Of a stretch of DNA of 64,000 nucleotides, positions 26,218 through 34,079 are shown piece after piece (position 1 is the stretch's first letter; each line of letters starts with the position of its first letter). A program made the translations under genes and the position numbers. Source of the DNA: Listeria cossartiae subsp. cossartiae (GTDB lineage Bacteria; Bacillota; Bacilli; Lactobacillales; Listeriaceae). The stretch covers positions 62,001 through 126,000 of the forward strand of contig NZ_JAASUI010000002.1 of the NCBI RefSeq assembly GCF_014224155.1, given 5' to 3'. The notes under the pieces are model-generated. The model had not been told where the DNA came from. It did no database searches and saw nothing but the letters and a program-made list of their open reading frames with translations.

Positions 26218-27343
26218 CTACAACACCTACTACTTCTGTTAAAATTCGCGAATCAAAAGCATTCATTGCGATGCTTGAAAACGAATTAATCTTATTTGAT
26301 TCCACTTTCGCTTTTTTTACTTGGTTCGCAATTTGCGTTTGAATCCTTACCATATCCCGCCGAGAATTACTAAAGCCAACCTCTTGAAATTTCTTACTCC
26401 ATGGATGCCCTGATTTAATTCTGGTTACTTTTACTTCTGTTTCAAATCCCATCGGCTCATGAATAAAGTCCCAAACATCTCGCTCTGTTACTTCCTCAGT
26501 TCCTTTATAGGTAATATTTAAAGAAGTTTCAGGAACATCTAAAATTTGTTTTTTTGCAAAATCTAATAAGTCGTTATTGTTCGTAATTTTGTCATTACTT
26601 TTTGCATTCGCCATCCGTTTTCCATAAATAGTCTCATTTGGCGACGTATACGTAACAACCGCCATATACTTATTATCTCCAGTTAGTTTATCAGCATTTT
26701 CTTTTTGCTTTCCGTAACATTTTATCTGCGTTTTCAAATTATCTGTGTTCGTATCGACGGAAACATCTTCTGTATTATATAAATAGCGGAATTGCTTCTC
26801 TGTCCTCATATACCAGCTCGCCTCGTCATAGAAATACAACTTCTTATTGTCCGCAAATAATATCGCCCCGAACTCTTCTAAGCACAAATTTACTAATTCT
26901 AAGCCATTTTTATTTCCTAAGTCCTCTAGCTCAACTAACGGAAAACGACCTTGTATCTCATGGGAAAAACCAAGCTCATTACCTTCCAGCGCAAATTCCA
27001 TCACCGTTTGAATCGAATATTTTTTCAGACCAGCTTTCACATTATACTGAACATGATCTTGCACCGTATAACTAATATGCTGCGCTGTTACTTGCTTAGA
27101 AATGGTGTTTCCAATAGCTTTTGGCGCGCATTTTTTTATGACAAATTGCTGCCCCTGGTAGGTCAAAATCGCTTCATTTCCTACTAAATCAAAGGTACTA
27201 GCATTCTGTTTCGTTTTATTAACTGTAAACGAGATGGAACGACTCGTATTTTTTTCATAATCGTACGAAAATGAACCGTAATCAATATCCGTTAAAATCT
27301 CTTCTACTTCTTTATCCATACTTTGAATAATTAAATAATCCAT
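26207..27343 (-). CDS. Monocin tail-tip (Tal/prophage endopeptidase-like) protein
   Basis: About 378 residues, beginning MDYLIIQSMDKEVEEIL. It matches the Prophage_tail/gp18-like tail-associated proteins of TP901-1 and A118 type phages, which form the tail tip below Dit. I see no C-terminal peptidase or lysozyme domain, so it is the short structural form. The ATG at 27343 is preferred since the AGGTG site precedes it by 6 bases; a GTG at 27352 overlaps that site. It follows the Dit gene without a gap. Confidence 0.78.
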   Translation of the reverse strand: MDYLIIQSMDKEVEEILTDIDYGSFSYDYEKNTSRSISFTVNKTKQNASTFDLVGNEAILTYQGQQFVIKKCAPKAIGNTISKQVTAQHISYTVQDHVQYNVKAGLKKYSIQTVMEFALEGNELGFSHEIQGRFPLVELEDLGNKNGLELVNLCLEEFGAILFADNKKLYFYDEASWYMRTEKQFRYLYNTEDVSVDTNTDNLKTQIKCYGKQKENADKLTGDNKYMAVVTYTSPNETIYGKRMANAKSNDKITNNNDLLDFAKKQILDVPETSLNITYKGTEEVTERDVWDFIHEPMGFETEVKVTRIKSGHPWSKKFQEVGFSNSRRDMVRIQTQIANQVKKAKVESNKINSFSSIAMNAFDSRILTEVVGVVDGD

Positions 27344-27352
27344 GCCTATCAC

Positions 27353-28171
27353 CTACCGATAAATGAACGGAAAATTAAAAGCAATCGTTACATCCGTTAC
27401 ACCTTTAATTTCAAAATCGTTCCAGCCTTTTTCCAGTGTTATAATCCCGTGGTTGGTGTCTTTTCCGACTCGTTTATTATTAACTAATGGATAAATATTG
27501 TTTAATAAAAGGACATCCGTTTTCTTGATTTCTTTACGATACTCAAAGGATTCTCCAGTTGTAAGGTTATTAATTGTTGGTATTCCATTTGCTGTCAGCG
27601 CAATATCTAATTCATGGCGCATCAGTGGATTTACTCGGTCACTACCCGCATTGTACACGCGGAATGTATTCTCTTTAAAAACATAGAATAAATCATCACG
27701 GTTCGATAAGTTCATTCCCATTTGCCATAAATCCTCTTCAAAAGTCATCGGATTAAGACATGTACCTCGCGACTCCGCATATCCTTTAAATACATCAAAT
27801 TCGATGGTTAATGTCCCTACACGATCAGATTCTCGGCTAAAATCAAAAGGCTTTGGATGTACCTCATACCGAATTCCCGGCATTTGATCACTCCAAATAT
27901 AATAACTATCCCGCTGAAATAAAAACTCATAAATTTCTCGTACAGCTAAATGGTAATCTGGTATATCAAGTGCCTGTATATTGCATTTTGCACTGAAAAC
28001 AAAAGGTTTAAATTGAATTGTTCCCGGAATCACTCCATCAGTTCCGCTAATTTCAGCAGTTTCCATGCTTAGTTGTGGACTTTGCCTCGCTACTTCTTGA
28101 ACCGAAAGCCCCGGAAACGTTTCACTAAGCGAATGAATTTTTCCATTTAATTCTAAATACAAATCACTCAT
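27353..28171 (-). CDS. Monocin distal tail protein (Dit)
   Basis: A 272-residue protein of the Sipho_tail (Dit) family. It starts MSDLYLELNGKIHSLSE. The centre PIRYEVHPKPFDFSRESDRVGTLTIEFDVFKGYAES-like segment matches the N-terminal ring-forming domain, followed by a galectin-like half. Dit hexamers form the hub between the tail tube and the fibre-bearing tip. A one-base TAATG overlap with the tape measure gene indicates coupling. Confidence 0.8.
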   Translation of the reverse strand: MSDLYLELNGKIHSLSETFPGLSVQEVARQSPQLSMETAEISGTDGVIPGTIQFKPFVFSAKCNIQALDIPDYHLAVREIYEFLFQRDSYYIWSDQMPGIRYEVHPKPFDFSRESDRVGTLTIEFDVFKGYAESRGTCLNPMTFEEDLWQMGMNLSNRDDLFYVFKENTFRVYNAGSDRVNPLMRHELDIALTANGIPTINNLTTGESFEYRKEIKKTDVLLLNNIYPLVNNKRVGKDTNHGIITLEKGWNDFEIKGVTDVTIAFNFPFIYR

Positions 28172-30036
28172 TAATAAGCCGCACCTCCCATTGCATAATT
28201 ATATTGATCGAATGTGTTAGCTTGGTTGCGGCTAACTACTTCAGAAACAACTTTATCATCCATCTTAATAACTGGATTTTTTTGTAGTAAACGCTCTAAA
28301 AGATTTTCCACCCTCGCCAAATCAGTTCCTTGATTTGTATATAGCATGGACTTATTGCCACGTGCACTTTCTCTTGCGTATTTCATTGTTGCATCATGTG
28401 GAATAACTTGCGAACCAGATGGTAAAACAACCATTTCCCCCCGGCCACCTTCGTTCATTCGAGCAAATCCGCCTTGGAAATTCGTTGTCCCAGAAATTAA
28501 TTGTGGGATTTTACTTATTTCAACACCCGGAATTTTATTAATCAGACCAATTGCTGAATTAATCCCGCTAATTACAACATTTACAAAACCTTTTACATTA
28601 TCTACAACTGTCTGAATTGCATTTGAAACTCCATCAAAAATATTGCCAACAAAATCAGTCAGTCCACCCCAAGCACCTTTAATTCCATCAAAAACATCTG
28701 TGATAATTCGCTTCACACCATTAAATACGGATGAAACAGTGTCTGAAATGCCCGTAATGACTGCTTTAATTCCATCAATAATCCCTGAAATTGTCGACAT
28801 AATAGAATTCCAAATTTTAGATGCGACTGCAAATACAACTCCGAATGCTGTACCAATAATAGAAACGATAGTGGTAAAAATATTGGTAATAAAAGCAATA
28901 ATCGGCTGGATAATTCCAATAACTGCTGTAATTACACTAGCAATAAAGCTAATAATTTTCCCAATAACATTGGAAATCGTTGTCGCAATAATGACAACAT
29001 AGCTAATAATTGTAGTAATAATCGAGATAATAATGCCAATAATCGTCATAACAATCGGCATAATTTTACTTATATAAGAAATAATCGTCATAACAATCTG
29101 GATAACAACCGTGGCAATCTGCATAATTATCGGAATCAAAAATTGAATAACTCCCATGATTCCTTGAATAATCACCATAACACTCGGTAAAATTGCCGAA
29201 ACAAGTGACATTACAGCTTGAACAATTTGCATAATAACTGGCATAAGCATTGAAACCAGCATAGAAATAAATGGCATTAATTGAGCCACTAACTGAGCGA
29301 AAAAGGTGATAAATTGCATAACCATTGGCATTAAAGCAGCGCCAATTTGACCGACCGCTGTAACAATTTGCATGATAATCGGCATTAAACTGGCCATTAA
29401 TTGTCCAAATAGCTGCCCAACTTGCGTCACTACCGACATGACAGTATTACGAAATGATTCATTAGTACTCATCAAATACACAAATGCTGCTACTAGTGCT
29501 ACAATCCCGATAATAACTAATCCCATTGGTGAAGTTAACTTACCCATAATTCCGCCAACACTACCAATAGAAGACATCAATCCGCCTAAATGCTTCTTCA
29601 CTTCCATGAAGCCACTAGCTAGATTCGTAATTCCTTGCACCCCGCCAGATACTCCGCCAAGCATCGTGCTCAAGCCACCAACCCCGGTTGACAAACTTGA
29701 AAATAACGTACCATTTTGGACACTTGACCCTAGATTTTTAAACGCATCCGTGATTCCACTAACAGAGCCAACAGCTGTACCAAACCCTGATGTAATCGCC
29801 TGGCTACTAGAACCCAGTTGCCCAAATGCAGAACTGATACTACCAAGGCCAGATTGGAGACCACTCAAAGACCCCGTAATTTTGGAAGCCGGATCAGCTT
29901 CACCCACGTCTTCAATTGTCATTTTCAGTTCTGTAAATCGTTGCTGAACAGTAGCTGCCATTTCATCTAACCTACCAACTTGCGCTGTCAGAACACTCTC
30001 GTTAAATTCGAACGTCATTTTTTTAGAATCCGCCAT
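28171..30036 (-). CDS. Monocin tape measure protein
   Basis: A 621-residue protein with a helical N-terminus and a very long hydrophobic middle (about 180-420) made of Ile/Met/Val-rich stretches such as PIIMQIATVVIQIVMTIIS. It then has a region ending in a Gly-rich tail. Tape measure proteins set tail length and form the channel-associated core. At 621 residues it predicts a short tail, consistent with a tailocin. The hydrophobic repeats share pseudo-periodic IIMQI units, which suggests internal duplication. The start overlaps the chaperone gene by 14 bp. Confidence 0.85.
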   Translation of the reverse strand: MADSKKMTFEFNESVLTAQVGRLDEMAATVQQRFTELKMTIEDVGEADPASKITGSLSGLQSGLGSISSAFGQLGSSSQAITSGFGTAVGSVSGITDAFKNLGSSVQNGTLFSSLSTGVGGLSTMLGGVSGGVQGITNLASGFMEVKKHLGGLMSSIGSVGGIMGKLTSPMGLVIIGIVALVAAFVYLMSTNESFRNTVMSVVTQVGQLFGQLMASLMPIIMQIVTAVGQIGAALMPMVMQFITFFAQLVAQLMPFISMLVSMLMPVIMQIVQAVMSLVSAILPSVMVIIQGIMGVIQFLIPIIMQIATVVIQIVMTIISYISKIMPIVMTIIGIIISIITTIISYVVIIATTISNVIGKIISFIASVITAVIGIIQPIIAFITNIFTTIVSIIGTAFGVVFAVASKIWNSIMSTISGIIDGIKAVITGISDTVSSVFNGVKRIITDVFDGIKGAWGGLTDFVGNIFDGVSNAIQTVVDNVKGFVNVVISGINSAIGLINKIPGVEISKIPQLISGTTNFQGGFARMNEGGRGEMVVLPSGSQVIPHDATMKYARESARGNKSMLYTNQGTDLARVENLLERLLQKNPVIKMDDKVVSEVVSRNQANTFDQYNYAMGGAAY

Positions 30037-30771
30037 TCATTTTCCCCCTTTCTTCTTTATTTTTAGGTCTACGCAACCCATTTGCACCATAAACCCGATC
30101 AATCCACGCCTTGCCTTCCTGCGCCTCATTCTCAGAAATTGCTTGAAGTGCATTTACTGTATAATTAACATCTGCTTTCTTCTGACGTTTTTTATGCAAC
30201 TCGATAAAACGTGAATTCCGTTTTCGATTGAGATTCTGTTCTGCATTTAAAACAGCATTTCGGAGCATAGTAGATTCAAAAATCACCTTGTTTTCCCATT
30301 CTTTCATGATGAAATTTTTCTCCACTTCCGTTAATTCCTCAAAATCATGTTTTGTCATATGGAAATTAACTACAAAAAAAGCGAGTTGTTTTTCAAGGTC
30401 AAAATTATTATCACTTTCACTCTCCGCTTCATCGTCTTCTGCTCCAAAATATTCAAACTCAATCTGCTTTAACGGAACAAAAAACCCATATCCTCTTGCA
30501 ATTTCTCAATAACTGCTACGTTAAGTGAAATTAAGCCTTGTTCTTCCACTAACTTATCAAAAATATCCAAAGCTTCTTTTTGTTTCACAGGTACTAGACC
30601 TTTTTCTTCTACTAGACCAGAAACAAATAGCGTTTCAATTACTTGGTAGCTCAAAATCCCTTTATTCGCAGTCAAAGCCGCAACTAGACTAATTCCCGAT
30701 GTTAGTTCCACCGTTTTAACTTTTTGCTTATTAAATCGTAAAATATAAGTTGTATCATTCACTTCAAACAT
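30023..30771 (-). CDS. Monocin tail assembly chaperone, frameshifted long form
   Basis: This is the predicted GT-type fusion of two overlapping frames. The first frame (30771-30469) ends just after the slippery heptamer TTTTTTG at 30484-30478. A -1 shift there continues through an open second frame (VPLKQIEFEYFGAEDDEAE...) into the 111-residue stretch usually annotated as starting at 30358 (MTKHDFEELTEV...). The second frame has no stop between the heptamer and that internal Met, and no good ribosome site precedes the Met. In siphophages this long form loads tail tube proteins onto the tape measure. The codon phase (T TTT TTG) is right for a canonical -1 slip. Confidence 0.8.
30469..30771 (-). 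CDS. Monocin tail assembly chaperone, short form
   Basis: A 100-residue small protein (MFEVNDTTYILRFNKQKVK...) in the position of gpG-like chaperones, between tail tube and tape measure genes. It is mostly helical after residue 25. It terminates at TAA 30469-30471 four codons past the slippery site. An AGGAGG site lies 7 bases before its ATG. Ordinary translation makes this form and a fraction of ribosomes makes the long one. Confidence 0.8.
   Translation of the reverse strand: MFEVNDTTYILRFNKQKVKTVELTSGISLVAALTANKGILSYQVIETLFVSGLVEEKGLVPVKQKEALDIFDKLVEEQGLISLNVAVIEKLQEDMGFLFR
30478..30484 (-). other. Programmed -1 ribosomal frameshift site
   Basis: The minus-strand heptamer TTTTTTG is phased as T TTT TTG in the first chaperone frame (codons GGT TTT TTG). 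It lies nine bases before that frame's stop codon. The -1 frame is open across the junction. Confidence 0.8.
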
Positions 30772-30817
30772 TTAATTTCCTCCTAAGGGAAAGCCACTTT
30801 TTCAGTGGCTTTCTATT

Positions 30818-31330
30818 TTATTCTGCTGGTGCTACTGGTGTTTCGCCGGGCATTTGATCTCCGCCCTCAGTAATTGTTAAATCAACAAGTGCGCCCATTC
30901 CGTCTAGTTTTACAGAATAAGTCATTGCTTCATCAAAAGGTGCTTCAAAACTATAGTCAGCTACAATCGCTAAGCCGCCAAAAAGACCTTTTTTCGATGC
31001 TTGGTTAATAACTTTCACACAAACCGGGCTATCGCTTTCAAAATATTTCGCCAATTCTTTATGAGATTCTGCATCAGCAACATACAAGCCGTCATTTTCA
31101 ATAGACCATTCTTTCATTCCGCCAATTTTGGACTTCCATCCACCTACTGTATCTTTGGATGTAATTTCGATACTATCTTTAGAACGATTGATAGTTAAAC
31201 CTTGCTGACCTGCTACCGCTAATAATTTATCTCCTGTTGCGTTAAAAATTGCTAAAAGTACGTCTTTCCCCGCGACCGCTTTAGCAGCTCCCGGTGTATA
31301 ATCACAATATAAATTCTCTTCAAATGCCAT
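30818..31330 (-). CDS. lmaA: Monocin major tail tube protein LmaA (antigen A)
   Basis: A 170-residue protein recognised as the Listeria LmaA antigen. It is a TP901-1-type tail tube protein: LLAIFNATGDKLLAVAGQQGLTINRS near the start and TSKDTVGGWKSKIGGMKEWSIEND in the middle are typical. It assembles into the hollow tube of the monocin. It ends in a Pro/Glu-rich tail. The structural order LmaB, LmaA, chaperones, tape measure fits a siphophage-type tail module. Confidence 0.92.
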   Translation of the reverse strand: MAFEENLYCDYTPGAAKAVAGKDVLLAIFNATGDKLLAVAGQQGLTINRSKDSIEITSKDTVGGWKSKIGGMKEWSIENDGLYVADAESHKELAKYFESDSPVCVKVINQASKKGLFGGLAIVADYSFEAPFDEAMTYSVKLDGMGALVDLTITEGGDQMPGETPVAPAE

Positions 31331-31342
31331 TAATAATTCCTC

Positions 31343-31735
31343 CTAAATTTTTACCTTTAACTCACGACAAATACTTACTTCAAAACTAGTTTTTGCGTGA
31401 ATTAACGTATTTTCTTTAACTAAATTTTGTTTTCCAAAATGCCGAACTGCGATTAATTTGTATCCTTCAGGCAAAGTAAAGCCCGTTTGAATTAATGTAT
31501 CAATCTTTTCGACTCCCGCTAAATCCATTTCATTTGTATAATGATGAACTGCAAAACGGTATTTTTCTCTCCAGGACGTAAGGCTCTCTTCTTCCTCTTG
31601 CTCAATCATTTCGAGCATCGTTATAGGTATTTCCACCTTATCTTGCATTACAACAGAAATATCTAGTCCGCTTTTTTCCTGTAGCATTGTTTGGACTGCT
31701 TCCAAAACTCTCATGAAGCTCAAACTCTTCACCAA
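31343..31735 (-). CDS. lmaB: LmaB, probable tail terminator
   Basis: A 130-residue protein directly upstream of the tail tube gene, the position usually held by the tail terminator or tube-completion protein. It has alternating helices and strands and no catalytic motif. It starts at a TTG (31735) seven bases after AAAGGAG; a GTG follows as the next codon and an ATG (MRVLEAV) seven codons in. The role is inferred from position; the name is from the known lmaDCBA order. Confidence 0.8.
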   Translation of the reverse strand: MVKSLSFMRVLEAVQTMLQEKSGLDISVVMQDKVEIPITMLEMIEQEEEESLTSWREKYRFAVHHYTNEMDLAGVEKIDTLIQTGFTLPEGYKLIAVRHFGKQNLVKENTLIHAKTSFEVSICRELKVKI

Positions 31736-32019
31736 GCACTCACTCCTTTAAAAACGAAAAGCAACATCCGGTCAAGACCATTCTTAATAATTTATTCCTC
31801 CAAACGTTACTTCTCAAAATAGAATATTTGTTTATGTCAACGGAATTAGCATCCAATAATAAAAACAAATTTCTTGTAAAACATCATGTAATATCAGAAA
31901 ATCGGTGCACCTTCATTCTGACGCAGCTTTTATTGTCATCCGCTTGCTGGACAATTAGCTTACTTTTATATTAACGGTAAAAGGATGTTTCAAAATATCA
32001 TGAAAGTATCATCCTTTTC
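31736..32019 (-). promoter_or_regulatory. Terminator and late promoter region before lmaB
   Basis: This gap of about 270 bases holds an AAAAGGATG/CATCCTTTT hairpin (31980-31988 with 32011-32019) that would end the lmaDC transcript. A TTGACA is present at 31840-31835, though without a good -10 at the standard distance, as expected for an activator-dependent promoter. GGTGCACC at 31904-31911 shares the GGTGC core of the lmaD-repressor operators. I see no gene. Confidence 0.5.
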
Positions 32020-32428
32020 TTACTAAAATCCCCATTATCGTTGCCAGTTCTAGTACTGCTCGTTTTTTGATGCGTTTAAACTGGGCTATTTCATATGGCA
32101 GATCCATCATCACCGCCACATCTTGTTTTTGTTCTACATAGCATTCCAGCAAAATATTTCGGTATAAATCATCCATTTGATTTAACGTTTCCGTATATTT
32201 CTCCACCAACCAGCGCGCTTCCATAATCACTTCCTTATTATGTCGAGCAGAAAATGCCAGCGAATCAAAATGCGGCTCTTCCAAAAATCCATCCTTGAGT
32301 AAAAATGGTTTTTTCGATAACCCAGCAATCACCCGAAATCGCTGAAAATCCGCAAAAAATCTTTTTACTTCATGAACTGTCTTTATATAATTGATATCTT
32401 TATTCTCTGGTAAAATTAAAACTTGCAT
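32009..32428 (-). CDS. lmaC: LmaC, ArpU-like late transcription regulator
   Basis: A 139-residue protein. The C-terminal half (MDDLYRNILLECYVEQKQDVAVMMDLPYEIAQFKRIKKRAVLELA) fits the ArpU/RinA-type phage late regulators, which have a sigma-region-4-like helix-turn-helix. It is therefore a candidate activator of the lmaBA structural operon. It shares a transcript with lmaD behind the repressor-controlled promoter and is followed by a terminator, so the structural operon needs its own promoter. Confidence 0.8.
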   Translation of the reverse strand: MQVLILPENKDINYIKTVHEVKRFFADFQRFRVIAGLSKKPFLLKDGFLEEPHFDSLAFSARHNKEVIMEARWLVEKYTETLNQMDDLYRNILLECYVEQKQDVAVMMDLPYEIAQFKRIKKRAVLELATIMGILVRKG

Positions 32429-32439
32429 CCCATCACTCC

Positions 32440-32889
32440 TTAATTATGAGCTTCGTTAATGACATAGGCTTCATACTGACACTCAATAGCCGCAGCCGGC
32501 AAGCGACCAATTTCCTCTTCCGTTTTATCTAAATGAAAAGCTAAAACCTCAATCATTTCCTGCTGAACTGGTTGCGACTTTTTTCTATTTAATCCTTTTT
32601 TTCGTTTCCACTCAGCAAGTGACGATCTTGATACGCCAATCAACTTGCTTATTTGCACATCGGATTTGGTCTTTTTATGTTCCAGGTATTCGCTAGGCGT
32701 TAAAATAAGTAGCTTTTGTTCCGCCGTCAAAAGACCTTTTTCCTTATCTCCAAGTGCTTCAAAAAACTCCAACTCTTCTATTAAACGTTTCCGAATAAAT
32801 CGATCCTCTTCTTGTTCCAGTTGAAAAATTAGTTGGATTTGCTTTTCTTTCAAAAGTTGTCTATCCATCCATTCCCACTTCCATCTCAT
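32440..32889 (-). CDS. lmaD: LmaD, helix-turn-helix regulatory protein
   Basis: A 149-residue protein with a helix-turn-helix at VQISKLIGVSRSSLAEWKRKKGL (about residues 78-100) and a long helical N-terminal half. It resembles phage small HTH proteins of the early region. It is the first gene behind the divergent, operator-rich promoter region, so it is likely made once the repressor is removed. The ATG at 32889 lacks a clear ribosome site; an internal ATG (MDRQLL, 32868) may be the real start. Confidence 0.78.
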   Translation of the reverse strand: MRWKWEWMDRQLLKEKQIQLIFQLEQEEDRFIRKRLIEELEFFEALGDKEKGLLTAEQKLLILTPSEYLEHKKTKSDVQISKLIGVSRSSLAEWKRKKGLNRKKSQPVQQEMIEVLAFHLDKTEEEIGRLPAAAIECQYEAYVINEAHN

Positions 32890-32911
32890 AAGTTAATAGC
32901 TAACATTTGTC

Positions 32912-33055
32912 ACCAAAACGGTGCTATCGGTGCAAAAATCAGCCTCATTTATTTTCTAGCTCTACAAATATTATAGCACCATTTTGGTTACTTGAAAACT
33001 TTTTCCGACAAATATGTTCAAAAAAGTTCCGTTTTGGTGCTAAAAGTGCTATACT
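32912..33055. promoter_or_regulatory. Divergent promoters and operators of the monocin switch
   Basis: The minus-strand promoter for lmaD has TATAAT at 32975-32970 with TGC before it. The plus-strand repressor promoter has TATACT at 33050-33055. Operator-like sequences are ACCAAAACGGTGCTAT (32912-32926 region), its 15/16 inverted match ATAGCACCATTTTGGT (32973-32988), and GTTTTGGTGCTAAAAGTGCTAT (33031-33052). They overlap the -35/-10 spacers of both promoters, as in lambda-type switches. Confidence 0.7.
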
Positions 33056-33085
33056 GGAGCCATAAACATATGGAGGACAATTATT

Positions 33086-33421
33086 ATGGAGTTAAATAAA
33101 TTTGTAGGAAATAGAATAAAACAATATCGCGAAGAACGAGGCTTAAATCAAGAAGCTTTAGCAGAAAAGCTTCATACAACTCGCCAAACGATTAGCCGCT
33201 ACGAAAATGGCGACCGAAAAGCGAATCAAGACGTTTTATTTGAACTTGCAAAAATCTTCAATAAACGATTAGATGATTTTTTCCCAGAAAGAAGTTTGCC
33301 GCCTGTTGATGAACGCTTGGTGACCATTGCGGCCCATATAGATGATGATGTAACAGATGAAGAAATGCGGGATATTCTAGCGTATATAGACATGAAGAAA
33401 AAACTCCATCGCGGGATGTGA
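33086..33421 (+). CDS. CI-like monocin repressor (XRE family)
   Basis: A 111-residue protein with an N-terminal HTH_3 domain: RIKQYREERGLNQEALAEKLHTTRQTISRYENGDRKAN (residues ~9-46). The C-terminal part is short and acidic, without a LexA-like peptidase domain. It should bind the GGTGCT operators and keep the monocin silent. Unlike LexA-type repressors it cannot cleave itself, so relief must come through a partner, for which the next gene is the candidate. It overlaps that gene by 4 bp. Confidence 0.88.
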   Translation: MELNKFVGNRIKQYREERGLNQEALAEKLHTTRQTISRYENGDRKANQDVLFELAKIFNKRLDDFFPERSLPPVDERLVTIAAHIDDDVTDEEMRDILAYIDMKKKLHRGM

Positions 33422-33879
33422 TTTTATTGTACGAAAAATTGGTAAACAAATACCAAGGCGAGGTAACCATTAGAGAAGAGAAAATGCCTTACAAACTACC
33501 CGGTCTTTATTTAAACGGGACCATTTTTATTAGCAAAGATCAGTCTTCTATTGAAAAAGGTTGTGTTTTAGTAGAAGAATTGATGCATTACAAATACACG
33601 GTAGGCAATATCACGAAACAGGAAACCATTATGGATAAAAAGCAAGAAATTTTTGCGCGTCGCAAAGGGTATGAAGAATTGATACCACTTGATGATATTA
33701 TTTCGTGTTTTTATCTCGGTTTACGTGAATATTTTGAAGTAGCGGAGTTTTTAGAGGTAACGGAAGAATTTTTGCGCCATACTGTTTCTCATTATGCGGA
33801 TAAATACGGCCCAATGTATGATTACGGTGGCTATCTAATTAATTTTGGCAATTCTATTGATGTTTATAAGAAATTTTAA
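33418..33879 (+). CDS. mpaR: ImmA/IrrE-like anti-repressor protein (MpaR type)
   Basis: A 153-residue protein of the ImmA/IrrE (DUF955) metallopeptidase-like family. The metal motif region reads GCVLVEELMHYK (residues ~52-63): the second His and catalytic Glu of HExxH are kept but the first His is Glu (EExxH), a variant also seen in other Gram-positive phage-type members. In Listeria the protein at this locus (MpaR) is reported as an anti-repressor acting on monocin and on a comK prophage. It starts with GTG inside the repressor stop (GTGA). Confidence 0.8.
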   Translation: MILLYEKLVNKYQGEVTIREEKMPYKLPGLYLNGTIFISKDQSSIEKGCVLVEELMHYKYTVGNITKQETIMDKKQEIFARRKGYEELIPLDDIISCFYLGLREYFEVAEFLEVTEEFLRHTVSHYADKYGPMYDYGGYLINFGNSIDVYKKF

Positions 33880-33906
33880 AAGGCTCATTTTTTGCGGGCC
33901 TTTTTT
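33878..33906 (+). terminator. Terminator after repressor operon
   Basis: AAAAGGCTC, a loop of about six T residues, GCGGGCCTTTTTT: a GGCTC/GGGCC-type stem with a long T-run. Confidence 0.7.
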
Positions 33907-34079
33907 GTTTTATTTTAAAAAGTATGTTTTTAGTCGTAAAACTATTGGAAATGTTGCTAAAAAGTGACTTTTTCTTAGCTGTATTGCGAAAATGTTTTTA
34001 ATCTGGTATCTTTTTAGGACAGATAGCAGTAAAGTAGTATAGTAATTAACAATTTTACTTTAGTATAGGAGTTTTGATC

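Noticed and set aside
30023..30358. Separate 111-residue gene after the chaperone gene
   Set aside because: The internal ATG lacks a ribosome site and the frame is open upstream to the slippery heptamer, so it is better read as the second half of a frameshift product.
23151..33906. Complete prophage
   Set aside because: There are no integrase, terminase, portal, capsid or head genes. The order fits a phage-tail-like bacteriocin (monocin).
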